A DNA stretch of 22,147 bases from positions 1-22,147 of the forward strand of contig WION01000736.1 of the NCBI GenBank assembly GCA_015039365.1, written 5' to 3'. Position 1 is the first letter of the stretch, and every line of letters starts with the position of its first letter. The position numbers were made by a program, and so were the translations under genes. Below the pieces are notes generated by a model, which did no database searches, was not told where the DNA came from, and saw only the letters and a program-made list of their open reading frames with translations. The DNA comes from Amanita rubescens (Eukaryota > Basidiomycota > Agaricomycetes > Agaricales > Amanitaceae). This document shows, in pieces, positions 1 to 9,346 of this stretch.

Positions 1-310
1 TAAGCACACCATAAGGTGCGATCATGAGTCTATCATGATGTCACCATGATATCATAATGAAGTCATTATGATGTCATCTCTATGTCATACATAAAGGATG
101 ACGTGAGCGATATGAATAACATTGATTGTAGTCAATCAGTAGTTAATCATTCTATAAATATAATTCTATATTTAACACATTCTCTTCCTCTTACTATCAC
201 TACTACGCCGAAGGGTAGTGCTAAGATCATATCGCAATAGGTAAGCTATTGCACCTGCTCATGCTGTGGACACGCTCTCGCGTAGACCTGTCTTCTTCGT
301 CAATTAAGTC
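1..310. other. AT-rich LTR-like or promoter-like stretch
   Basis: No coding region is visible. Positions 30-90 hold overlapping imperfect palindromes built from TGATGTCA/ATGATGTCA-like words. A TATAAATA-like box lies near 155. A pyrimidine-rich stretch follows at 180-200, and a perfect 7-bp inverted repeat with a 5-nt loop sits at 234-252 (GCAATAG / CTATTGC). The order (TATA box, pyrimidine-rich run, hairpin, GC-richer tail) resembles the promoter and R-U5 part of a fungal LTR. I see no internal retrotransposon coding sequence and no confirmed TG...CA ends, so a solo LTR is only a guess; an ordinary intergenic promoter is the alternative. Confidence 0.25.
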
Positions 311-576
311 ACTATAAATTTAGAGATGTGGCCAAAATATATCACACTTTAGCCTTTCAGTAACATTTCTAACACAAAATATTGGTTCTGGAGATATTTC
401 AGCCCTACATCTGCTATCAGATGTTGTACTTGAAGAAAACCATACTTTCAGCAATGGAGCCTTGTGCTGAAGTGGCCAAGAAAAGAGTAACTTTGGTGTA
501 TCAGTCAATCTGAATCCTCTCTCAAATGTCTTTTAATAAAGGGCTTACAACACGGCGGAATATCTAGCTTGACTCA

Positions 577-2391
577 TTACATGTATTCCTCCTCGTCCAT
601 GTCATCCCAAGGCCAATGTGTCGTGATCTCAGTCCGTTCCTCGTCCGACGTGCAAAGTGCCAATGAACCCTCCTTCACCTGCTTCTTGCGTTCCATGGCC
701 TCCTCGTAGTGCGTGATGGGTACCCAGCCGTCCCACTCACAGCCTATCATGTGCCCAATCGTCTCTTGACTCTCGACCGCGCCTCTCTGCTGTTCATTCA
801 GCTCCTTCGTCTCGCGTACGTCCTCGGCGTCGAACACGACAGGACACGGCGCGCCTCCCCCCGTAAGGATCTCCCATTTCTCGGCTACCTCTATCAGCGC
901 AACCTTCAGCGGGAGGGTTTCACCCTCCCACAGTTGACTGGCGTGGCGGAAGAGGCGGTGGCGGAGCGGGCCCATGGAGTCCGTCAATGCCGCGTAATGA
1001 AGCTCGTTGTACTTCTCCGTGTTTTTGGCGTAGTGGTAATGGACGAGGCGGCGACGGTAGAGTTCCATCTCTCCACTTTGCTGGGTTTCGTCCAACTCAT
1101 CCAACTTCTCCGGTAGCGAAGGCCGCGTCATAGATTGCGGGACAGCATCACCGTAGCCCTGTAGCTTTCGGGGTATACCGGAAAAGAGAAACAGGGGTAG
1201 GATCGGGGTGTCGTGCCAGTCGATCAGGCCGACGACGTGCAAGCCAGTGTCGGGCGACCTAGAAACAATGATATTGCTCGGCTTGAGGTTGGGATGGCGG
1301 ATGCGGAAATGACCAAGGGCCGGGTTCCTGGGGATGAGTGACGACGCGATGAGGAGATAGCGGCTCCAGGTTCTCGATGTGATCTGACGGCGACTGTTCC
1401 TGGTACTTGTAAGCCTCCCTCCTTACGCGCTGGAACGGCAAACGCGGTCGACCGAACCGCCGTAGATAAGCTAGTTCCTTTTCGGCCCCTCTTACGAGAG
1501 CTGCTTCGGCACTTTCGTCTATAGTTATCAGTTGATAGTAAAAACAAGGCAAGGAGCGGCTCACATGGTCCTCGATCTAAGTCGAGCTGCGATCTCCTGC
1601 CAAACCATAGACGAAGACTTGTATCTGGGCCGACGCAGAAACGTTTGTCCTCTAGCGGGATGCCCGGCCTCCCAGCCACCTTCTCCAGGTCTTTTGCATA
1701 GTACAGGCTTCCACCCGCCGGGAAAGCAATCGACATCATCTTCGACTCAAGTTCAGCAATCTGGCGTGAGACTGAGATGATTTCCCCTTCCCCTAGCTCA
1801 GACCATATGTTGCTTAGCCTTGCTGCCTTGTATGAATTCCATGAATATATACTCGGTCTCTGCGGCGTTATTTGGCGCAGACGAGTATCCATATACCTGC
1901 GGTATAGGCAGCCCAGAGGAACGGAGTAAGGCCATAGTAGCCACTTCACTGGCGACAGCGAAGTGCTTGGGAATAGTAGTCGGGAGCGGGATATGCGCCA
2001 CTATTTGGAAGCCATCGCGCATGGTAATGAGGAAGGCACGGTTATACCCGTGCTCGGCGAGTTTTTCCAGGTAGACGACATCATCAGGACTCCGATCGAC
2101 GGATTGCGCTGCAAGTCGACATAGCCCATGGACGTTGAAGACACGTCTGCGCTCTGCGTGGCGAAGGGCATCATTGATGCTGGACATGTAAATTACGGGT
2201 TAGACATACACCCCACAGAACAACATGTATGAGACTTACATCCACCGCCCTGACGTGTAGTCAAAAAGGTCGTGACGGGATGGTGGCGGCCAACGGGTCG
2301 GGGTAGCGGAGGAAAAGTGGCGTGAACGCAGGGAGAGCCTCGCGCTGGCAAGACGCGACAGGCAAATGGAGTGGCGGAAGAAGGACTGCAT
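577..2391 (-). pseudogene. AIM9-like mitochondrial APH-fold kinase, two frameshifts
   Basis: Three exons on the minus strand: 2391-2240, 2179-1565 and 1518-577; introns 2239-2180 (60 nt) and 1564-1519 (46 nt), both GT-AG. The 568-codon product matches the fungal AIM9-like (altered inheritance of mitochondria 9) branch of the aminoglycoside/choline phosphotransferase fold, often expanded in agaricomycetes. The start ATG at 2391 gives an Arg/Ser-rich, acid-free N-terminus (MQSFFRHSICLSRLASARL), a plausible mitochondrial presequence. Family landmarks follow: KLAEHGYNRAFLITM, SNIWSELGEGEI, AGGSLYYAKDLEKVAG, FGRPRLPFQRVRREAY, RHPNLKPSNIIVS and GLIDWHDTPILPLFL, ending DDMDEEEYM. Two single-base insertions break the frame, at the CC of 1818-1819 and the CC near 1364-1365 (plus-strand positions). 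The catalytic-loop Asp expected in HPDxxPSN is Asn (codon 1290-1288). It is a pseudogene, or a pseudoenzyme hit by sequence errors. Confidence 0.85.
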
Positions 2392-2419
2392 AGCCGTTGA
2401 CGCCCACAATGTCTACGGC

Positions 2420-2442
2420 CACGTGACGCAAAGTTATAAATA
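2420..2442 (-). promoter_or_regulatory. E-box and TATA-like element upstream of AIM9-like gene
   Basis: A palindromic CACGTG lies at 2420-2425. A TATTTATA (minus-strand reading) lies at 2442-2435, roughly 45-50 bp upstream of the ATG at 2391. The position fits a core promoter for the AIM9-like gene. This is inferred from position and motif only. Confidence 0.35.
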
Positions 2443-3135
2443 CGCGGCTCACACTGGCGCCGACGCTAGGAAGCATATGCCTGGCTTGTATGTGAACTTT
2501 ATGGAGCTAGCGACAGGGTCGGACGACAGAGATTCGAACACGAATTGTGTGCGACGATGACAGTCGCTCCTTTAAATCTGATAGATATGTATCGAGACAC
2601 AAACGTCTTTGCATATGGCAATCAAGTCTGCTTTTCCTCGGCGCATACAGTTCAATAATAGCACAATGACGCTCGTCACGGCACCAGAATCTTCCGAGTT
2701 GATGTAAATAACTGTAGCGACGCGATACGATACAGCTTAATACGTATTTAGTAGTTGTTGTTCTTCCAATGCTTCCGATAACCGTACCTCGCTTCCTTGG
2801 CCTCGCTTGCAATTGCTCACCACCCTTCGGCAGCCCTCAATATCTCAATCACCTATTCAGGCCCGCAACAGCGGTGTCTATTCTTTCCAAGCACAATCGC
2901 AAGGACACCACAGGCATCACAACATCTAACCGAAACCTCAATAAGAGCCGCGCAGGTTAAAGGAGAAAATTACTTTGATTGTCTTTCGCTCTCCCATCTG
3001 GTCAAGGCTCCACGAAGAGGTGAGATTAAAGTCTTTTCAATGTTATCGACTGATATCGCGATCACGTATCCCGGTCTGAGAAAAAGATAAATCAGAAAGA
3101 GAACAGTATAAGCCGTCCCTCCCACCTTGTTCATT
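2443..3135. other. intergenic, no gene seen
   Basis: This stretch separates the 5' end of the AIM9-like gene from the 3' end of the glomulin-family gene. Short open frames occur on both strands but none has convincing composition, splice structure or family motifs. It probably holds the 3' UTR of one gene and upstream sequence of the other. Confidence 0.4.
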
Positions 3136-4803
3136 TTATCTCTCATGAAGAAGCACGTAATACAACGACAGAGATTCGACGATCCTCCTTATTTCATATG
3201 ATTCGCACAGTTCTTGGGTACTGTAGTCTTTGGAAAGATAGTCGGGAGGGTCAGGGCGGTATAGTATCGGTCCAAACGTCTGTATGAAGAGGCGAGATGC
3301 AAACATGTTCTGAGAGGTCGATCCCAAGCCTTCTAGCACAGCTTCTTTTACAAGTCCCCACAGCAGCTGTTCGCATCTGTGGCAATCGCTGATCCGTCGT
3401 CAACTCTTTCAAGGCCTCCATACGCAACGCTGGTGGAGAATGGGATAGTAGAAGAGCTAGAACGCGGAAGGCTTGGTGCCTAACCATCGGATCTGCGTGT
3501 GTGCTGGCGATAGAGGATACAATTGTGCAAAGGGGTACAACGATCTCAGGTGATACTGTCGACTCTTGTAGATTATGGAGCACATTTAACAATAGAGCCA
3601 AGCATTCGTCCAGCGCAACCCCTGACTGAAATGCCGATAGAATAGCGGGCAACAAATTGTCGAGTAGAGAGCCTGGTTTAGGTAATGTCTTGGCGTCCAT
3701 GTGCGCCAGGAGAATGAGGTTCCCAATGGACGGCTTGGAGATCAATGCCTTTAACGTGTATCCCAATACACTGGCGCTTTGCTGACACTTCTTATTAACA
3801 GGATCGTCCGCAGATAGGCACATACTCACAATTGCGGATTGCATTACTTGCTCGCCTGACTCCCAATTTCCATCGAGATTCGGATTCACATTAAGTCGTG
3901 GATAATAAATAGCGAAAGTACGCTGCGCCACACACGAGTGGATAGAAGACACACAGATCACAAGTACGTTTGTTAGTAGATCCATCAAAAGCACCTGTTG
4001 CCGAGTAACTCGTTTGAAATGCTGGACCGAGGAAAGATGGCTCACGTTGCACGATGAACGTTCTTCACTACTACCAGTTACAGCTTCGGCCCATGAGGTT
4101 ACTGCCCGAACCAATTTGCATATGCGTTGGATGAGAGAACGACCTTGATCAATGGAGCAAGCTTCGCCGTGAGCGCGGGTCACTTTAGTAATATCTGTGA
4201 CGAAGGGCCGCAACGTTTCAGATACCGTCTTCCGACGCAGCTTGAGGCGGGGTATAGCTGAATTCCATTTCATAAACAATCGTGGATATATAGCGTTTTT
4301 GAATGCTTACCCGAAGCATATACATCGATCAGGATTATCAGCTGGTCGAAAGGAGATAGGCAGGTATCGTCGCACTGAATTTCAGTATTTTCCAACCGCT
4401 CCAGCGCTTCCTGAGCAGATATTATGACCTCTTTGGCTGAACCATGTTCGCTAAGCAACGTGATGATGTCCCTGGCGGCAGAGTCTTTGGATGGGAGGAG
4501 CACGGATAATGCATCCAATGGGCTCTAAGTCATACTTGAGCAAGACGTACACTGGCCCTAGCATGTTAACGGACAAGCAAGGAGGATCCATCGCAATCGT
4601 GGATTAAACGAGATACTTCGCTCAGTGGCAGGCGAGGGCTTTCATCTTTCACTGCCGAAGTAACGAGAGCAAGTAACGCTGTGCTTAGGTCCTACCACCA
4701 ACGCATCAATGATGAAAATAATTTCTAAAAAGAAGAAAAATACCTGTTCGCTGGTATCATCAGGGAGATCCAGCCTATTCGTCAATTCCAATGGCGCCGT
4801 CAT
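3136..4803 (-). CDS. YBP/ALF4/glomulin-family protein, frame-disrupted
   Basis: Minus strand: exon 1 4803-4744 (MTAPLELTNRLDLPDDTSEQ), exon 2 4691-4311, exon 3 4257-3136; introns 4743-4692 (52 nt) and 4310-4258 (53 nt). About 519 residues. I assign it to the Kinetochor_Ybp2 / YAP1-binding / ALF4 / glomulin superfamily: helical-repeat proteins linked in other organisms to oxidative-stress signalling, kinetochores or cullin-RING ligase regulation. Supporting motifs are LLSEHGSAKEVIISAQEALE, DVYASAIPRLKLRRKTVSE, HADPMVRHQAFRVLALLLSH, LPQMRTAAVG and FGPILYRPDPPDYLS near the C-terminus. The last part is reached only after a +1 shift at the CCCC of 3356-3359. Exon 2 also needs two +1 shifts (GG at 4571-4572, GGG at 4520-4522), or instead an extra 92-nt intron (donor GTATCTCG, acceptor CTTAG). 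I cannot tell a decaying gene from sequence error. Confidence 0.7.
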
Positions 4804-4904
4804 GCTGGTGTGACGGTAGCCTGACCTTTATTTGCCTCTATTTGCAACACTGCCAAATATAGCCTGGCCTCTTCCTCCTAAAGTTGAACGATCCCCATTT
4901 CCGC
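4804..4904. promoter_or_regulatory. bidirectional promoter region
   Basis: Only 101 bp separate the divergent start codons of the glomulin-family gene (4803, minus) and phosphomannomutase (4905, plus). Core promoter elements and 5' UTRs of both genes must lie here or within the first exons. No clear TATA box is visible. Confidence 0.5.
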
Positions 4905-5978
4905 ATGGCGGCCTTCGCAGACAGACCCATCAAGAAGCTCCTTCTCTTCGATGTTGACGGCACTCTTACACCAGCGCGCCAGGTCAGATCCCGTTACCAT
5001 TCAGGTCGAACTATGCTTACACCCTACCCAGGAGGCATCTCAGGAGATGATCTACACTTTGCGCGCTCTACGCAAAAAGTTTGTGATCGGGTTTGTTGGA
5101 GGGTCAGATATGGTCAAAATCTTGGAACAACTGTCAGTAGGGGGTAACGATGGTGCGGTTCATCATTCAGATTCTCGTTGATAAACTGCGGATCTGGTAA
5201 CTTCCGCTAGCCATCCAGGATTTTGACTACGCGTTTGCGGAAAACGGATTAACGGCGTATAAGCTTGGTCAGAAATTGGAATCTCAGTCTTTTATCAAGT
5301 TCGTCGGGGAGGATAGGTATAAAGTGCTAGTCAAGTTTATACTGCACTATATCGCGGATATGGATATACCAATTAAGAGGTATTTGCATGCTACATCCTA
5401 TTCAATATGCTTAAAGTTGCAGAGGAACGTTTATAGAGTTTCGGAACGGGATGATCAACGTCAGTCCCATAGGTCGCAATGCCACGTAAGTCTAGTGGAG
5501 CATTTTGTTTTACGTCGATCTAAAGTCTATTATGGTGTAGCATCAAGGAACGACTTGATTTTCTGGCTTATGACAATGTAAGAAATGCTTCCAATATGTA
5601 TTCCGCGATGCTGAGGCTTGCCTCAGGAACATGGTGTCAGAGCTGCCTTTGTCAAAGTTCTTAAAGAGAAATTCCCAGATTACGGCTTGACGTTCGCGAT
5701 TGGTGGTCAAATTTCGTTTGACGTATTTCCCAACGGGTGGGACAAGACGTACGCACTTAAGCATGTCGAAAACGAAGGGTTTGAAGAGATTCACTTCTTT
5801 GGAGATAAGACATACGAGGTTAGTTTCCGCTGATTGCAAAACTTTGTTTTTAAAATTGTTGTAGGGCGGTAATGATCATGAGATCTACGACGACCCACGA
5901 ACCATTGGTCATGCAGTTACTAGTCCGACAGATACGATACATATTTTAAAAGAGTATTTCCTGGATGTGCAAAACTAG
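4905..5978 (+). CDS. phosphomannomutase (SEC53/PMM2 family)
   Basis: Converts mannose-6-phosphate to mannose-1-phosphate, feeding GDP-mannose for N-glycans, GPI anchors and cell-wall mannans; cytosolic. Seven exons: 4905-4982, 5032-5143, 5211-5379, 5423-5485, 5541-5577, 5627-5818, 5865-5978. Introns are 43-67 nt, all GT-AG. The spliced length is 765 nt, giving 254 residues, normal for eukaryotic PMM. Visible motifs: the HAD nucleophile box [14 protein letters not shown] near residue 13, [82 protein letters not shown] and [13 protein letters not shown]. The acceptor of intron 2 is taken as GCTAG at 5210, because it alone restores the frame into AIQDFDYAF. No frameshift or stop is present, in contrast to its upstream neighbour. 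The gene symbol is left empty because fungal naming varies. Confidence 0.95.
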
Positions 5979-7180
5979 GTAAAGGTATGACTTACCGTAA
6001 CTGTAGTACTACAGGGATCATTAAACGAGATTCGTTGGCATGTATGAGTAGGGCGTAGTGGATCAAAGAACGGATTGGTGCACCATGCCGGCATTGGCAA
6101 AGAACCTACGCGATCTCGCCCTCTCTGACTCGAGGCTCGTGTCGACGCTCCACTTATCAGGAGATACGGCTTTACTACTAGGCGAAGGTTGCGCTATGCA
6201 GGCCGTGAGGCTAGCACAGGGCGGAAAACGAGAGATACGGTGATTGGTACTATGGTAGTGCCTGCCCGTTTCATCACACGCAGCGGACTTCAATGATCCA
6301 CCACTACAAATCCGCTGCCCCCTGTGCACTCTCTGCAACATACCGCCCAATTTCACCATCTGCACCAGCCATATCCTTCCATTGAACGGCCCTGACACTT
6401 CATCGGCTCTACCCTTCCGTACCGAACCCATGAACCAGCAAGGCGTTCGAGTTCTTTCGACTGCACATCTTCAGTCTGATATAGCAAAATTGTTAACCGT
6501 TGTATGTAAACACAAGATATATCGAATATGCAAGCAGATAAGGACACTACGCCTTCTCGAGAAAGCCTGGGCGCGAGGGCGAGCTTCGGTAACAGTCTTG
6601 CTGAGGTCGTCTTCGCATTCTTCGCCACGGTCTTCGAAGACTATTGATCGAGAAAAAGAGCCACGAGTCTGCAGTATGCATGTCCGCTGGCTTAGCTTCT
6701 ATCCTCTATGCTGAGCGATGACGTCAATAATAACTCTGCCAGTGGGTCCTCCCTTTCAACCACGGTTCAGCTGAGGGGGGAATTAGAAAGAAACTTGCCA
6801 TTTCCCCCTCCTTTCTCAGCATTCAATTCGGCTCCGTTTTCACAATGGGGCTAGGAGACGAAGAGATCTCTGAGTGGGTAGGTATAGCCATCAGGTACGA
6901 CCAGTTTCCCTAGCAACGTCGAACATCGTAAAACGAATGCAGGTTTCGAAGCTGATTCTATGGTTCGATGTGGAATAGGATACTATGACCCTTGATAGCC
7001 TTGGCTACTGAGGTCATCTTAGTCATAGTTTTAAGACCTTGTACGAACATGGCACAAAGTCCAACGTCCTACCATCAAAACAAACACTCCGTTTTACTGG
7101 AACACATGCAGTCATTGGCAACATTCACGAACATACAAAGTACGTAACACTACACAAGATCACGACACCTCCGATCTCAT
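5979..7180. other. no confident gene between phosphomannomutase and secreted protein
   Basis: Open frames at 6058-6243 and 6382-6714 (+) and 6063-6431 and 6353-6628 (-) overlap one another and show no family motif. A short ATG exon at 6845-6877 (MGLGDEEISEW) followed by a GTAGGT donor is coding-like but leads nowhere convincing. Part of the stretch should be the 3' UTRs of the flanking convergent genes. Confidence 0.35.
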
Positions 7181-7705
7181 CTAATACTTGCACCAGCCAT
7201 CGCTCTCGGTGATATAGTCAAGAAGTCCAGAGGGTTGAGTCTGGCCACCTTTGTTGATAGCAGTGTTAGAATAGTGGCATGACTTGTACATAGAGCAAGT
7301 AAGATCGGGGCTGCCATTCTGTGCAAATCCGTTAGAACCCATCCACTTGAACAAAAAAGTAAAAGACAGCTGACCTTGCCATTGACATCGTGGTAAGCTA
7401 AAAGAAGCTCAGCGTCGTACATCTTTGCAGTTAGGAATTGGCTTACTGTTGACAAATTTGCAGCCGGAGACCCCATTGCAAGCCGTGAAACAATCTACAA
7501 TCACGAATAAGCGTCGAGCGAAAGAATATACGGCCAGCACCGTACCATAGATAGTTGGGACAAGAACGTAAGTGAGATAGTCCGAGGCCTCAGTGGCTCC
7601 ATTGAGGTTCAAGAAAGTCGGATAGAAGAAACTTCTCTTAGCCACCGTGGCTGCCGAGGCAGCAGAAACAGCGGTGAGAGCGAGGATGAGCGAAGAGAAG
7701 TGCAT
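7181..7705 (-). CDS. small secreted cysteine protein
   Basis: Minus strand, four exons: 7705-7546, 7494-7447, 7397-7375 (23 nt) and 7318-7181; introns 51, 49 and 56 nt, all GT-AG. The total of 369 nt encodes 122 residues. The N-terminus MHFSSLILALTAVSAASA is a clear signal peptide, followed by a dibasic KR (AKR) that could be a Kex2 site. The mature part has six cysteines (IYDCFTACNGVSGCKF, DLTCSMYKSCHYS and DGWCKY at the end) and a conserved-looking INKGGQTQPSGLLDYI segment. The pattern ASDYLTY...C..C....GC...N recalls mushroom secreted proteins sometimes labelled fruit-body specific, but this is from memory and unverified. Role unknown: cell-surface, fruiting or effector-like functions are all possible. 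The frame is intact. Confidence 0.8.
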
Positions 7706-9346
7706 TTCGATCGTAAGACTTGTATCTGAGGACGTGAGTCTGAGGTTGGCTTCGTACGCGCCAGGTTAAATACCCTCAGTGTGTATGTTTCTGTATCTTG
7801 CCGCCCTGGACGCTCACGACTCGTATTGGGCACAGGAACGCCTTCTTGACCTCGTACTCGACAAGTCAGGAAGCTCCGTTGTTTGCGCACGAGATCCGCC
7901 CTGTGGTACATTCCACCAAGTCACTCGATCTTCTGTCTTGGCTCCATCATTCAAAACCTACACGTTACGTAGTTGAAAATGTTACGTTAAGTTGCCCTGA
8001 CCGCTCACCACTCGTGTTCGGGAATCAGGAGATGCCCAAAACGCCGGTGCTTGAGGTTTGTGCCTAGCCTTGGATTTTTCGTTGTGGGGGCCAGCTGCCA
8101 TTTCAACTCACGTTGATTAGCACGAACAGAGGCCCACAAATGTAAGAAAGTAGCCAAGAATAGTTATGACGGGAGGACGGGGGGAGCAATGAACTATTGC
8201 CAGTAGACGGTGACGGCGCCACGCCGCGCGCGCTAGCCGAACAAAAGGCTTGGATCACGGGAGCGTGGCACTACGACACGTGCATCAGGTCCTTCACTTG
8301 AAGCCTTTGTCACTGCAGTCTCACAGATTCCAGAATGTGTGCCTCTGCTCCTTTGCTTGACATTCGCTCGGCAGGGTCCATTACCTGTCCGTCGATCTCT
8401 ACCAATTTCTTATAATAACCCTCACCTCTTTTAGTTCAGTTTCCCTTTTTTGGGTATATTTTCATGTTGTATTTTCCTGAAGCGAACGGCCTTGAGGGGG
8501 CACAAATTCCGTAGCCAATACGAAGCGGAAAAGAATTGTATCACAAGTTAAAGAAAACACTGCGTACGCCAACCCTGTTTTGATGAAATTCAGACTGCAA
8601 GACCGCTGTCAACTTCCCGTGATGTACCTAACGTTTGCCTCGCTTGATGTTACTTGCACGACAGATTATTTGAATCGGCATGGCCAGGTTGACTGTCCCC
8701 ATTTACAAAGAAAAATCATTAGGCTTAAATTTGCCTAACGCCTATATACTCACTCCTTGTTCGTCGGTTTCACAAATCACCCATTTTTGGCGATGGAGCC
8801 CACAAATATTGAGATAATTGGCGGAGTATCCCAAGGTTCGCTACCCGTAAGATGCGGGATCGTTCTACTATCGGCAAGCCCCTAGGCATCCCATTAGTCG
8901 ATCGCGACCGTAGTGAGAGGCACACCTGTAGGCTGTGAATCTACTAGTACTAGGCACAATCGTGTATTTTCACAGATGGATCTTTGAAACAAAAAAAATT
9001 CAAAACGACCGTGAACCGCCTTCAGTCACTGATGCGCGGATTTGCTTGGAGAGCGCACGGCTGAAAGAAAGTTGGGTCGCGTTTCATCAGCCGAGTCGTC
9101 TCCATAGTCCAACCGAGCGATGTTGACGGTGCCACTCATCCTCTTTAAAATCTTTGCCGTTCAAGGCAGGTGGCCCGAGGTCCAGATATACCCCATGAGA
9201 CGGTTCATGTTTGTGGTTCGAGAAACTATCCAATAGACGGGCCAAAAGGTATATACAATGCGTATGGATGACATGTTAGGTGTGGACGGCAATTTCCAGG
9301 ACATGTACACCAGCAAGTTGCCTCCTCTCTTATACGTGACTAGTAC
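7706..9346. other. no confident gene; intergenic
   Basis: This contains the upstream region of the secreted-protein gene and the 3' flank of the acylaminoacyl-peptidase gene. Short open frames (for example 7798-8067 and 8935-9126 on plus) show no motifs and no usable exon chain. A weak imperfect direct repeat (7803-7824 and 7994-8015) is the only structure seen. Confidence 0.35.

Noticed and set aside
709..1116. Plus-strand open frame opposite the AIM9-like gene
   Set aside because: It is the antisense shadow of a GC-rich conserved exon and has no motif of its own.
2507..3090. Small genes between the AIM9-like and glomulin-family genes
   Set aside because: Overlapping frames on both strands without motifs or splice structure.
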